From positions 6,868,134 to 6,932,133 of the forward strand of contig JADCRB010000068.1 in assembly GCA_021464245.1 (NCBI GenBank): a stretch of 64,000 nt of DNA, in the 5' to 3' direction. Both the position numbers and the translations under genes were made by a program. Under the pieces are notes generated by a model that was given only the letters and a program-made list of their open reading frames with translations, was not told the origin of the DNA and searched no databases. The stretch comes from Carallia brachiata. Taxonomy: Eukaryota; Streptophyta; Magnoliopsida; Malpighiales; Rhizophoraceae. The stretch's first letter is position 1, and each line of letters opens with the position of its first letter. Below, in pieces: positions 47,677-58,997 of the stretch.

Positions 47677-49317
47677 TCATGCAACCATGTTAATGTGGCT
47701 AGCATATCTACATAGCCACTCTTCAAATGCCATGCCTTCTAGCATATCTACCTTTACCCCCATCGGGCTAAGAAACCATGTTAATGTGGCTCGTTCGCAC
47801 TCAAATAGATCATGAGATACCGATTCCTCCCCTTTTCCACATAGCATGCAGTCTAGCTCCACATCTACTCCTCTTCTCCGCAGGATACTACTAACAAGTA
47901 GCAGACCTTTGAGGGTTCGCCAAACAAAAAATTTCACCTTATTTGGTATGTTAAGCGTCCACACATGTCTCCATTTTTGTACAGGTCCATCTACTGAACA
48001 GCTTGCATGGTCACTTTGTTTCATTGATCTAGCTAATGCATATGCAGTCTTGACAGTATACTGTCCATCGACGTTGTACTTCCAAATTAGTCTATCAGGT
48101 ATATTGCGATTACCTAACGGAAGCGCTAAAATCTGCCTAGCCTCGTCCACCATAAAGATATTATGTATCAATTCAGCACGCCAAGTCCCAGTATCTCTAT
48201 CAATCAAAGATGCTACATAGTCAGAGTCAAGAGGTTGCCTCATAGATAGTACTTTGTGGCCATTTTGTTCTGGAAGCCATGGGTCACCCCAGACCCGGAT
48301 TGAGCTGCCATTCCCTACCCTCCAATACAGGCCACGACTGACCAGCGATCGAGCCTCTACTATGCTTCGCCATGTATAGCTCGGGTTCGGTCCCAGCTCA
48401 GCCTCAAGAATGCTCCTTCCAGGGTAATAACGGGCCTGCATGACTCTTGCCAAGAGTGAGTTCGGGTTGGACTGGAGCCTCCATACTTGTTTCCCTAGCA
48501 TTGCGATATTGAAATCCCAAAAGTCCTTAAAGCCCAATTCTCCCATATTTTTGGAGTCCGTCATTCTATCCCACGCTAGCCAGTGAATTTTCTTCTGATT
48601 TTCCATGCTTCCCCACCAAAATTTGTTGATAAATAGAGCTAGCTCCTGACAAAGTGTTTTGGGGAATAGAAAGCAGCTCATCAAGTATGTGGGGATAGAT
48701 TGTAGTACTGACTTTATTAGAACCTCTCTTCCTGCACGTGAGAGTTTTTTTTCCTCCGAACCTGCAACCTTTTTCTTCACTCTGTCAAGTACTTGATAGA
48801 ATGCTTTCTTCTTTGAATAGCCGACTGACATTGGCAAACCCAAATACTTTTGTGGCACTCGATTTGTAGACGCTCCAAAACATTCAAGCACTGCTAGTCG
48901 GGCCTCTTCCGACACATTGCGGCTAAATGATATTTCTGTTTTATTTAAGTTCACCTTCTGGCCTGATGCATGCTCATAGAGGTTCAAAATCTGCTTTATT
49001 TTCTGTGCTTCTCCCACTGTAGCAGAGGCAAACAACAGGCTGTCGTCCGCAAAGAATAAATGTGTGACAATCGGTGCTTGGCGACATATTTTGACCCCAT
49101 AGATATCACCACTCGCTGCTGCAGATGACATCAAACTAGAAAGGCCATCAGCACATAACAAAAATAGATAGGGAGAAATAGGGTCACCTTGTCTTAAACC
49201 TCTGGATGGTCTGAAGACGTCTCGCGGAAATGAGTTGACCACGATGGCATAAGAAACGGAGGTAACACACTTCATGATAATTTTAACCCATCTTTCTGCA
49301 AACCCCAATTTTAACAC
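47677..49317 (-). pseudogene. LINE reverse transcriptase, 546-codon open frame
   Basis: Long uninterrupted coding stretch starting within RT. It has GLRQGDPISPYLFLLCADGL, LFFADDSLLFA (the FADD catalytic box), KYLGLPMSVGYSKKKAF, LSRAGREVLIKSVLQSIPTY and NKFWWG, then the connection region and a zf-RVT domain (VKFFVWRTLKGLL, CMLCGKGEESVSHDLFEC). The first RT motifs lie in the next frame upstream, so this is not a complete protein. A frame change at its end is marked by an 18-base direct repeat about 91 bases apart. Confidence 0.9.
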
Positions 49318-49780
49318 ACTTGGTCATATGCCTTGCTCATATCTAATTTCAGTGCCATGTGACCTTTTCTTCCATGATATTTATTTTTCATATAATGGAA
49401 AATTTCATATGCCACTAGTGCATTATCTGTGATGAGCCTGCCCGGTACAAATGCCGATTGATTATCAGAAATGATCAGTGGAAGGATCAGCTTCAGTCTG
49501 TTTGCCAACACCTTCAAGATTATCTTATAAATTACATAACAAAGGCTTATGGGGCGATACTCGGAGCAGAGTCTTGGAGATTTAACTTTGGGCACCAGAC
49601 AAACTAAAGTGTGGTTAATGGACTCCAGCTCCCCATCATTATTCAAAATATCAGGTACTTTTGTCACCACTGCATCCCCTACTAGATGCCAGTATTGCTG
49701 GTAAAAGAAAGCTGGAAGGCCGTCCGATTTTATTTTCGGCCATGACCAGTACCCACTTAAAAATTGACAGGTAATTAACC
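49311..49780 (-). pseudogene. LINE RT N-terminal part in a second frame
   Basis: Reads DGLPAFFYQQYWHLVGD, NHTLVCLVPKVKSPRLCSEY, RPISLCYVIYKIILKVLANR, SAFVPGRLITDNALVAYE and ALKLDMSKAYD; the last holds the first catalytic Asp. It is joined to the long frame at 49317 by a small frameshift. The 5' edge lies next to a T run at about 49782-49797. Confidence 0.88.
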
Positions 49781-49797
49781 TTTCTTTTTTTTTTTTT

Positions 49798-51189
49798 AAT
49801 AACAATAGTGGGACATGCTCTTGGTGTTGTCAATTGGGCATGATACTTATGATTAAACTTGATTTTTTATGATATAAAAGTCTAACAATTTAATATGTTT
49901 TAGATGAGTCTATATTGTACCATTATAATGGTTGGACACTTATTTGTGTTTTTTATCATTAATTGTAAATTTATTGTGAAGGACTAAAAATGTGCACAAT
50001 GATACAAAATGTCCATCTGCACACGAGACAATGCTAAATTAACTACGTATAAATAACTTTTCCAATGAAAAAAATTTGACTGCAATTTTCGAACATCAGA
50101 ATAATGAGGTGGAACGACATGGAAATTCACGAGGCATGTCACATAATGGTTGTAAGGTGATGTCCTTATTCAGATTGCAGATGGTGCATGAGAATATTTT
50201 TTAAATTCAACCAATTTTTATTCCTTAATATTAAATAATACTCATACCTAAAGGATCCAACTAGTTAAGATATGTCCATACATTTTTCCCCTAGTTGATT
50301 TTTCTGACACTTGGGCATCGTATTTCCCAATTTGATTTTTCCTTATATTGTTATTTTATTTTATTTTATTTTTCAAAACTCATAAGCAAGTTACAATGGG
50401 CTTCGACTTTTGTTTGCTTGGGTAATTATTTATGGTCCATCACATTTGAGTTAGTATTATTATATGTCGGTCCAACCCTTGCCTTAATTTGCTTTGAAGT
50501 TGTCTTATCCTTTTTCTACCGTTGTTTTAGTAGCTTCAAAAAGATCAAAAAAAAAAAAAAAACTCACCGAAATGGTAGAAAGGGAGGGTGAAGATTAGAG
50601 ATCCAATCCAACCACTAATTCTAGCTTAGTTTTCATCAAATTTTAGTTTGCAAGAAAGTCACTCTCTAAATTATACTATTACTTACCTCTACTGATTTTA
50701 TTACTCATCTTTTCAATTTTCTTCCTATCTTCCAAAGTAATTGGATTGATAATCTTTTAGGTCAATTTTTTCTAATGGTATTTTTTTTATAAATAAAAAA
50801 ATTATTTAACTTATTAGCATTATTGTTGACCCGCAATGATAGTTTATTCATAATGCATAGTGATAGATCATGGTGGTATTTGCATCATATTAGCATTTAG
50901 CATAAGCCCTACATCCTATGGTCTAGATGCCTTTGTAATTATATATGAAATATTGTGCATAAAAAATTTTTGTAGTTAGTGATCATTAGTTTTTTTTTTA
51001 TTATAATTTTTTTTAGGCATCCTAAAAATTATAGATAAACCGGATCCTACAAACAAGAACAAAGCCTATAGCAAGTCAACAACAAAATAGGCAAAAACTG
51101 ATGTAGATCTTACAAAATAGAACAAAGTTAATATAACAAGTCAACCAAAAAAAAGACAAAATCTGATTGTTGCTTTAACTTGTGCCCAA
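49798..51189. other. AT-rich spacer without a recognised gene
   Basis: A hydrophobic open frame at 50295-50591 ends in a poly-Lys run from an A tract and was not accepted. Nothing else stands out. Confidence 0.45.
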
Positions 51190-51959
51190 CTATTAGGTAA
51201 TTTTTGTACAATCTATCTGTAAGGTGAATGTATGTTTCGAGCCTACAATAATTGGGTCTCGAAAGTACAGATACAAATTACGAATAAGAATTTAAAATTT
51301 TATGTGGGGTCGATATCTGTGCGATCCTTCGATTAATACTCCTTTTTTATGTCTTCAAGGACTGAATTTCCACAGATTGCTCTTGAACTGTAGGAATTAA
51401 TTCCACTGAGGGTCGAGACTTGATCTCAGGTAAACTAGTGAGACTCTAGTGAGAGCCTTAGGGGGCTTGATCCCACTCGGTATGGATAAACTTCGGTGAG
51501 GGCCGTAAGCCTTGATTCCACTCGGATTGATTGGGTTTTGGTGATAGTCATAGGAAGTTTGATCCCACTCGGATAATTAAGGTTTTAATATCCTGAGTTT
51601 TTTATCTAGCGGATCCAACTCAGTGGCAGTTATAGGGCAGACACCCAAAATATTAAAAGGAGATAAGAGGAAGAAAGCAAAGCTTTAAAAGTAAAGGAGT
51701 TAACTTTGCTTGGGATGGATTGAAAGGCTTGAGTGAGTGCTTATTTATAGGGTTTTGGTGAAGATGGAGGCCAAAATCGTATGAATTAGATCATACATGG
51801 CAAGGGTCGTCTTTGGTGATTAGTTTTTTACATTTTGCATGGAAATGATGGATACTAACTCCATAATTTGTGCACCAATTATGTTAATTGGTTGTTAGCT
51901 AATCAATTCACACACACACAGACATATATATATATTTTTTTATTTTTTTGTGTTTACAG
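51190..51959 (-). repeat. Putative LTR with internal repeats
   Basis: On the minus strand a tract GAAGTGGGGGCGTC (about 51960-51973) precedes TGTAAACAC, the arrangement of a polypurine tract followed by an LTR start. Inside, CTTGATCCCACTCGG-like units recur at least four times (51372-51575). A reversed TATA, CTTATTTATAGGG, is near 51751. No partner LTR was found; the lower boundary is a guess. Confidence 0.4.
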
Positions 51960-51973
51960 ACGCCCCCACTTCA

Positions 51974-52488
51974 AGGCATAGTGAAGCAGAATTTGGGACG
52001 TGATCCGAACTGAATCTTGAAGTCTAGTTTGAAACTTGAGACGTCTTGAGAAATATTGAATGTTGAAGTCTTTAACTCCGATTAGTCTGGCTGATGTCGA
52101 GCTTCTATAATTCGCAAAGGTTATTTTATAAAACTTGAAGTTCTATGGCTTAGGTAAGGATAATGGAGTAAATAAAGAACTTGAACCTTCCCATAGATAA
52201 GGTTTAGTACGACGGAACTTAAAGACCAACGCACAGAGAGATGGGTTGTTGTTATGATACCTGAGTCTACTTTGACGTAAGGAGAGTAGTTGGAACTTCT
52301 CTGCCTGTCGCTGCATTTGAGAACATATAAGGATAATCACAACTTTTTAGCTCGTTGTGATAGATGTGAACTAAGAAGAGTGGTTGGAACTTCATCGACC
52401 ATGACATCGACATCGTCAAAGGCGGAGATTTGAGAGCTTTTAAGGATCTATCGAAGAGAACTACTCTATTTGTTTTTAACTCATGCGC
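51974..52488. other. Unassigned region next to the putative LTR
   Basis: Mixed composition with CTTGAAGT and GAAGTCT words. Short open frames overlap on both strands with no recognisable domains. It could be internal sequence of a non-coding retrotransposon. Confidence 0.3.
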
Positions 52489-53288
52489 CTCTAACTTCTT
52501 GATCAAAGAACTTCTTGAGACAAAAAGCGTAGGAACTAGCCATTTTCTTTTCTTCAGAGAGAAAGGTGAGTTAAGGTGTAGGTTTCATGATCTAAGAATG
52601 CATGAAATATATATACAATAAAAGTTACTTTTTTTATTGCAAAAGTTAAAAAAAAAAAAAAGGATATGCTGAAACAGGTGAGGTCCTCCACATCTCTTTC
52701 TCCCAAAAGAGACAAATGAGGTGGCAGCTGCGTGTTGTAAAAGTCATTCCCGTGTGCTGTAAAAGTCATTGCACCGAATCGTTGTCAACTATCGCACCTA
52801 ATCCTTGTCAGCTGTTGCACCTAATCCTAGTTGGCTGTCCTAACGGTGCTCGAAACGTAGCTCCAAGTTAATTGCGTCCTCTAACTTCTTGATCAAAGAA
52901 CTTCTTGATTAAAGAACTTCTTGAGACAAAAAGCGTAGGAACTAGCCATTTTCTTTTCTTCAGAGAGAAAGGTGAGTTAAGGTGTAGGTTTCATGATCTA
53001 AGAATGCATGAAATATATATACAACAAAAGTTACTTTTTTTATTGCAAAAGTTAAAAAAAAAAAAAAAAAGGGTATGCTGAATCAGGTGAGGTCCTCCAC
53101 ATCTCTTTTTCCCAAAAAAGACAAATGAGGTGGCAGCTGCGTGTTGTAAAAGTCATTCCCGTGTGCTGTAAATGTCATTGCACCGAATCTTTGTCAGCTA
53201 TCGCACCTAATCCTTGTCAGCTGTTGCACCTAATCCTAGTTGGCTGTCCTAACGGGGCTCGAAACATAGCTCCAAGTTAATTGCGTCC
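52489..53288. repeat. 390-bp tandem duplication
   Basis: A unit beginning CTCTAACTTCTTGATC (52489; again at 52879) is repeated once with very few differences. The second copy has an extra 17-base piece (repeat of AAAGAACTTCTTGA) and longer A run. The unit contains CCACATCTCTTTxTCCCAAA and repeated CACCTAATCCTxGT words. The high identity points to a recent event. Confidence 0.9.
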
Positions 53289-53899
53289 TTGCTTGGCGGG
53301 CCAATGATGTTGACACTGATGAAACTCTCCTACCGCTTGTCATTGCGGGGTTGTACTAAAAAGAGAGGTATAGTTTCGCCGAAGTGGCTCGCTCCTAGTG
53401 CGAAATTTCTTCCTAGGCTAAAGTATCCGATGAACTCCTGGTTGACTCTATAAAACCATCAGGACCAGTATGTGTAGTCCCACAGGCTACAGCTTTTGTC
53501 AAAATAGCCTAAAAGGACCATTATAGTCGTAAAACTCGAACTTGCTTCATTTTAAGATGAAGCAATACTAGTAAGATCTACCACGGGAATAACTGTGGTG
53601 GCTGCAACAAGCTACGCTATAGAAACAATAGCTCTCTGTGCAAATCTCTCCTTACTTTTTCGATTTTGAAACCAAAAGTACACATTTTTTGTCTCGACTG
53701 CTCTGTGCAGCCGCAGGTGTGAAGGTAGTTGGGAGATCTGTGCTAGATTAGGTAAAGTAACTCTATTGTTGTGAAAGTGATACTCCAAGATTCACAGTTG
53801 CATTAGAGTTGGTTGTCATCTAGTGTGTGATGCCTTCTTCTTTCCCTTGTTTTGAGATTCTGCAACTGGATGATTGTGCATGTGTGTGAGCATTGGCTA
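53289..53899. other. Unassigned region between tandem duplication and copia gag
   Basis: It may belong to the non-coding or decayed interior of the minus-strand copia element, but no conserved protein motif was found. Confidence 0.35.
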
Positions 53900-53934
53900 C
53901 CTTACTGGAGAAGGGTTAGGGCAATATCCTAAAT

Positions 53935-55420
53935 CGTTCATCTTACATAGAGGCCTTTAAGACTCAAGTATAGTGTCAAGCTTCTTTTTGCTTTTAGCAA
54001 ATTTAAAGAGTGACTTTTAAAGTTTAGAAACCTCTTTCTTAAAATGAATGTTTATATCTTGAAGCTTCTCAAGTCACAGCTCAATATAGACACTTTCCTA
54101 CTCACTATTTTTATTGGTGATAAACTTGATCTTTTCCTTCAAGGAATCTCTTGCTTGTATCATAGAAGCAAGCTCAACACAAAAAGCTTCATACTTAACA
54201 TGAACTTTATACTTAACATAAAGTTCCTCATCATCATGTTTCATAGAAAAAATCACATTATACAGCTTTTTATGCTCAACATGAAGATCCTTGTTTATGG
54301 CAACCATGCTTTTGATCTTTTCTTGCATGATTGTCACAGTATCACACAACTCATCTACACAAAATTGATTATAAGATGCATTGAGACTAGATGATACATT
54401 CTCATCATGATCCATGAAGGAAATGTTGACTCTAAAATCATCAGGATCACTCTCAAAATGACTTGAGTCATCCCAAGTTGCTTTTAAAGCTCTCTTTTAT
54501 GATTTCTTGTCACTAATCTTGTTAGAAGGGCAATTGGCAACTATATAACATAATTTGTTATAATTGTAAAAAATTACTTCTTCTTTTTCTTGTTGGACTT
54601 ATATGGTTGTTTACCAAATTGCTTCTTCTTCTTCACTATTCTTGCCACCCTTTTGAGTATCTTGGCCAGCTCTTCATTATCCTCATAAGCGAAGCCATTA
54701 TCTCTTTCTTCATTGATGCTTTCTTTGGTAATGGATGATTTCAAACTATACTCTTCTTCTTATCGGTGACCTTTATATTGCTCATTTCATATGTCAAGAG
54801 AGAACCAATAAGCTGATCTATAGTGAGTGTACTAAGGTCTTTGGATTCCTTAATAGCAGTCTTTTTGCCTTTTTATGACTCAGGCAAGGATTGAATAATT
54901 TTCTTCATGAGCTCGTGCTCATCAATCTACTTCCTGAGGTTTTTTAGTGAGTTTGTGATATTGATAAACTTGTTGTCTATGTCTGAAACAGATTCATCAC
55001 TTGTCTGTGACTCCTTGACTTGTGTTGTTCCCTCATATAAAATTAAAAGCCTATTTAACATTTCTTTGGCACTTTTGAATCATGATAGTCTGTTATATTC
55101 ATGACCTCTAAAAGTACATTGCAATATATATTTTGCTTTGGAGTTGAGGGTTAAAAGCCTCTTTTGGTTAGTAGTAAGGATGGTCACGGTTTTGTCACTA
55201 GAACTAGCCTCAGGTGTAGTTTGCATGGTGATAGGTCCTTTCTCAATAGCCTTCCAAAAGTCATAATCAGTGGCCTAAATGTATGTAATCATCTTATTTT
55301 TCTACGCATCGAAATAGGTTCTATCAAAAATAGGTGGTCTCAAGATGTTTCTTCCCTCCGTAGGACAAGTTTGGGCAGTCATGAATTTCTCTAGGATGTT
55401 AGGCCTTTTAAAAAGAGATC
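53935..55420 (-). pseudogene. Copia gag remnant (UBN2 type)
   Basis: Read on the minus strand with several stops: ATDYDFWKAIEKGP, ILYEGTTQVKESQTS, FINITNSLKNLRK and LTIDQLIGSLLTYEMSNIK, as in copia UBN2 gag. A degraded zinc knuckle follows (about 54540-54575) in which the first two Cys have become Tyr. Next is an Asp/Ser-rich stretch and a coiled-coil segment (54098-54415: EELYVKYKVHVKYEAFCVEL) and KFAKSKKKLDTILES. Confidence 0.8.
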
Positions 55421-55422
55421 GA

Positions 55423-55434
55423 GCTCCGATACCA
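55423..55434 (-). other. Primer-binding site, tRNA-iMet type with one change
   Basis: TGGTATCGGAGC on the minus strand, two bases inside the LTR end. The usual sequence has A where this has G at position eight. Confidence 0.85.
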
Positions 55435-55436
55435 CT

Positions 55437-56561
55437 TGTTGATCCTAGTACAGTTCAAGAGGGGGGTAAATTGGGTATTTTTTGATTTCTCTCACGGTTC
55501 ATGCAATCTCAACTCCAAAACGGTTAGTTGCAATAATAATCGATGAGCAAGTATAAACAAATAATGTAAACACAACTAAAGTAAATAAGAGATAAGAAAG
55601 AAAAGATAGAATCGTGGTTTATACTGGTTTGGCAACTGAGAACTTATGTTCACTCCTTAAGGATCCTTCCTTAAGAATTCAATCCACTAACTCTTTCAAT
55701 TTTTTATGGGTAAAGAACAACCCATTACAATTACTTTGAACATACACTTAACAAGCTTCCGTGATGCTTTTGATCGTAATAACACTTTTGTTCTTTTTCA
55801 TTTAGCATTTGGGCTCAAGCTCTCACTATGATTTTCTTTTTCTTTTTCACACACCCATACAAGGATTTTCCGAGGATGTTCAACCTCAAAACAGTGTCTA
55901 TCAAAGAGGTATCCTGCCTCCTTATCAACTGCTAGGTCATAACTAATCGTTGGACTTTGATTCTTTCTCCAAACATGTAGATCCTTCTCGGAAAGGAAAA
56001 TCAACTCTCTCCCTCTGCTGAGGCATTGGTCGACCACAAACCTTGTATGGTCGATCGACCCAAACTTTTTTATAATACTGGACTTCAATCTTCTAGTTGC
56101 ATCGATCGACCACAAACTTTGTCTAGTCAATCGACCAAAACTTATTACTTTCTACTTCCTTCACATATGGTCGACCAAAGAAACATACAGGTTGACTGGT
56201 CTGGACTTTTTGTAGTTTTGCTCACTCTCTTCTTTGATCACCTGGTTGACCACAGACCTCGTCAAGTTAACCGATCTGACTTTGGTGTATTATTCAACTT
56301 TTGGAAACTTCTTTCTTCACCCATGATCTCACAAAATTACATTAAACTTTTCTAAAATTTGAATATGTGAAAGACAACTACAAGATCTTGCCAAGATGGT
56401 CAACTCAATCAAATTCAAATAAAAGATCTTGCCATATAATCAGAGATTTATACCATATAAGTTCATCAACTAATACAAATGTGGAAATATAATTCACACA
56501 AACCGTCATCAATCAAGCAATGGGGTCAAAAATCAAAACTAATTGTCAATAGATTCTAACA
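55437..56561 (-). repeat. 5' LTR of the gag-only copia element
   Basis: 1,125 bp from TGTTAGAATC to GATCAACA on the minus strand. It contains four spaced copies of a GTCGACCACAAAC-like motif at 56028-56260. Confidence 0.8.
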
Positions 56562-57273
56562 CGAGATTCCCAATAAGAGGCTCAAAATACGCATCGATTG
56601 GGTAGTTAGACTTGATGGTACCACTAATCCCGCATCCTTTTTTTTTTCCTTTAATATGTTCCTTGGTGATTTAATGCCGATTGGAGCTCTCTTTTGGTTG
56701 ATTTTTTTAGATTTTTAGTTTGCACGTGTTGATTTTTTTAGCAGATATGGAAGCTTTTTGGGTGAAAAATAAAATATTTGGATGAAAAGATTAAATAGGA
56801 GAGACACACAATGTGGCATGTTGTTCCCACCGACAATGCCAAATGATCATGTTTGTGATATGAGGTGGAAAGCTTAAGCTGTAACTTGTAAGACAAGAGA
56901 AGCTATAGAATGCTAGGTTTTATGTAGAGTTAGCACTCTAATGCCTTAGTCAGAAATGCTTGAATCAGAAGTTGAAAGGGATGAGTTTTGAGCAAATAGA
57001 GCTTAAATTGGTGGCTGGTGCCCCATACTAACTTATAATAGGAATGGAGTACCTCCCACTACTTTCTTGGTAATAACCCAAATAAAGAAGGTACTAAAAG
57101 ACTTTTAGAGTGTAGTGCTAACTGGTCTTTGATGGGTTGGACATTTGACATATGTTAGGTTTGCTGTGCACTACCTTGCCAAGTGTTCGTGGCAAGGAGC
57201 GTGTATGCTAGATGCAGGCAAGGAGAGTACTATCTTTATAGATGAGCAGGGTGTAAGCTGGGTAGGGTGTAAG
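56562..57273. other. Spacer between two copia elements
   Basis: Mixed composition with no recognised coding sequence. The last five bases are the left target duplication of the next element. Confidence 0.45.
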
Positions 57274-58943
57274 TGTTGAGATCCAAAGGTTTCATTATTC
57301 AGTTTTGGTTGATTACAAAACATTGATAATTACTAATATGTTCATTTAAGTTTGTGTAGTTACAAGTTTAGCATTAATGTTTTCATGCGAGCAAAGCTTT
57401 AATTTTTTGGAGTATGAAAAAAGTGAACAATGGTCCATAATTAAGGCTTTATGTACAACATTATTGGTTCAAAATTGGAGGCCCAAATGAAAAATAGATT
57501 GACCCAAAATGGAGGCACACGTTGTGCAAATTTGAGGCCCCAAACTTGCTGGAACTTACTTGCATATCATCCTTTTCAATCAAGACATCAAGCTGTCCAA
57601 GTAACACTATATTTGCCAACTTTGAAGAATCACTGTGGGCAGCTGGAGAAGAATTATGTGATGAATCTTATATGGATGGAAATATAATTCTATCTAGTTT
57701 TGAAATTATTAAGAATCATCTCAATTGGATATTTTTGGAGGAAGTTACGGTCTATGAACTGAAAGGTGCTCAATCTGTCAAGGCAGACAGAATCAGTCCA
57801 CTTTAAGAGATGATTGCCACCACATGGCTAAGAATTAGCTGTTGATCCTTATATTCATACAAATATAATTCTGTCTAGTTTCTAAATTGACCAGAATCAT
57901 GGATATTGGATTTCTGTAGAAGGAGATATTGCCAAAATACTGAAAGATGTACAGCCTATCCCGTCCAGCAGGATCAGTCAACTTCAGAAGCCACCACGGC
58001 TAGCTGGAGTAGAATCAGACCATGATCTTTACATGGATGGAAAGCTCTCGATGTCTACTTTCAAACTCATGAATCAGGACATAATTTGGAGCTATATACA
58101 GAGAGATATGAATGATTTTCTGAATAGCTGTCAAATCTATCAAAAGAATAATCATCATTAAATGTCATGATTTTGGGGATTCATTGGCTGGAAAATCAGC
58201 CCTCATTAATGTATTGCAGCAGCCTCTATACCCTCCTTCACCTATAAATAGGTGTCTCCACCGAGGCTCCATTCATCCCTCTCCATTCCTCCCATTCTCT
58301 CTATTGTGTTAGTTTGTTATTGTGTAAGAGGAATGCTTTTCTTTTTGGTGTGGAAGAGTGAGCTTTTGAAATAGAAGAGAGGGTATTTGTGTTGAAAGAA
58401 AAGGAGCGTTTCTTTGATTGAGAAGGCTAGTATGTGTGTTCTTTAGTCATACAGGTATTTGAGGTTGTAATAGTCATCTAGAGATCACAAAATTGTTGTT
58501 GTTCTCCTCACAATTGGGGAGTTGTTTTGTTAGTGGAGTTGAAACTCCTAAGACGGAAGGTCTTGGGGAGAGGTCCTAGGAACAAGATTTTCAAACCTCT
58601 ATAAATCGCTCGTGTCCCGCTTCTCTTCCTTACACTCTTTAATATTTGTTCTTACGCACACACTTCACAAGTTATTCTCTTATTTATCTTCCTATATTGG
58701 CATAGATCATTTTAATTCTGTTATCCTGCAATCAATATCACTGGTTATATATATTTTTTCTTTATATAGGTCATAGTCATTACAATTTCTTTTCTAAAGG
58801 TTTATTGCTTTACTTATTCATATAGATATTTTTGTGGCTCAGTTTACATTTAAATTTTTATTTTTCACGCTACTCAATTTTTAATAACCTGTCCTTCGAC
58901 TACCCAATTTATCCCCCCTATTGGGTACTTTTTGGGACCAACA
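57274..58943 (+). repeat. 5' LTR of the RT-less copia element
   Basis: 1,670 bp, TGTTGAGATC to GGGACCAACA. It contains a promoter-like CCTATAAATAGG at 58241-58252 followed by a CT-rich stretch. Confidence 0.93.
58243..58250 (+). promoter_or_regulatory. TATA box in the 5' LTR
   Basis: TATAAATA, with the same site conserved in the 3' LTR at 63086-63093. It would start the element's genomic RNA. Confidence 0.6.
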
Positions 58944-58945
58944 TT

Positions 58946-58957
58946 TGGTATCAGAGC
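58946..58957 (+). other. Primer-binding site, tRNA-iMet type
   Basis: TGGTATCAGAGC two bases after the 5' LTR end, a perfect match to the common copia primer site. Confidence 0.93.
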
Positions 58958-58997
58958 TCCGTATCTGAATTACCGATTTTACCACCAAGAGTCGACC

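Larger units (their letters stand above)
46990..49790 (-). mobile_element. 5'-truncated L1-type LINE: RT to RNase H
   Basis: On the minus strand the element starts inside the RT N-terminus (about 49780) and runs through RT, zf-RVT and RNase H to an A tail seen as a T run at about 46992-47002. ORF1 and endonuclease are absent, as is usual for truncated LINE insertions. Only three frame breaks were noted (about 49315, 47680 and 47515), so it is younger than the other LINE pieces. No target duplication was recognised. Confidence 0.9.
53900..56561 (-). mobile_element. Ty1/copia element, 5' LTR and gag only
   Basis: Minus-strand 5' part of a copia element: LTR 55437-56561, primer-binding site with one change, and a gag of the UBN2 type. 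Protease, integrase and RT are not visible below about 53900, so the element is truncated or interrupted. Its gag resembles that of the plus-strand element at 57274-63782, which lies close by in the opposite orientation. Confidence 0.85.

Noticed and set aside
47846..48220. Plus-strand open frame of 124 codons
   Set aside because: Antisense shadow of the LINE reverse transcriptase.
57451..57806. Open frames repeated at 62249-62679
   Set aside because: They are the same non-coding LTR sequence present twice; the frames are not conserved in length and have no homology.
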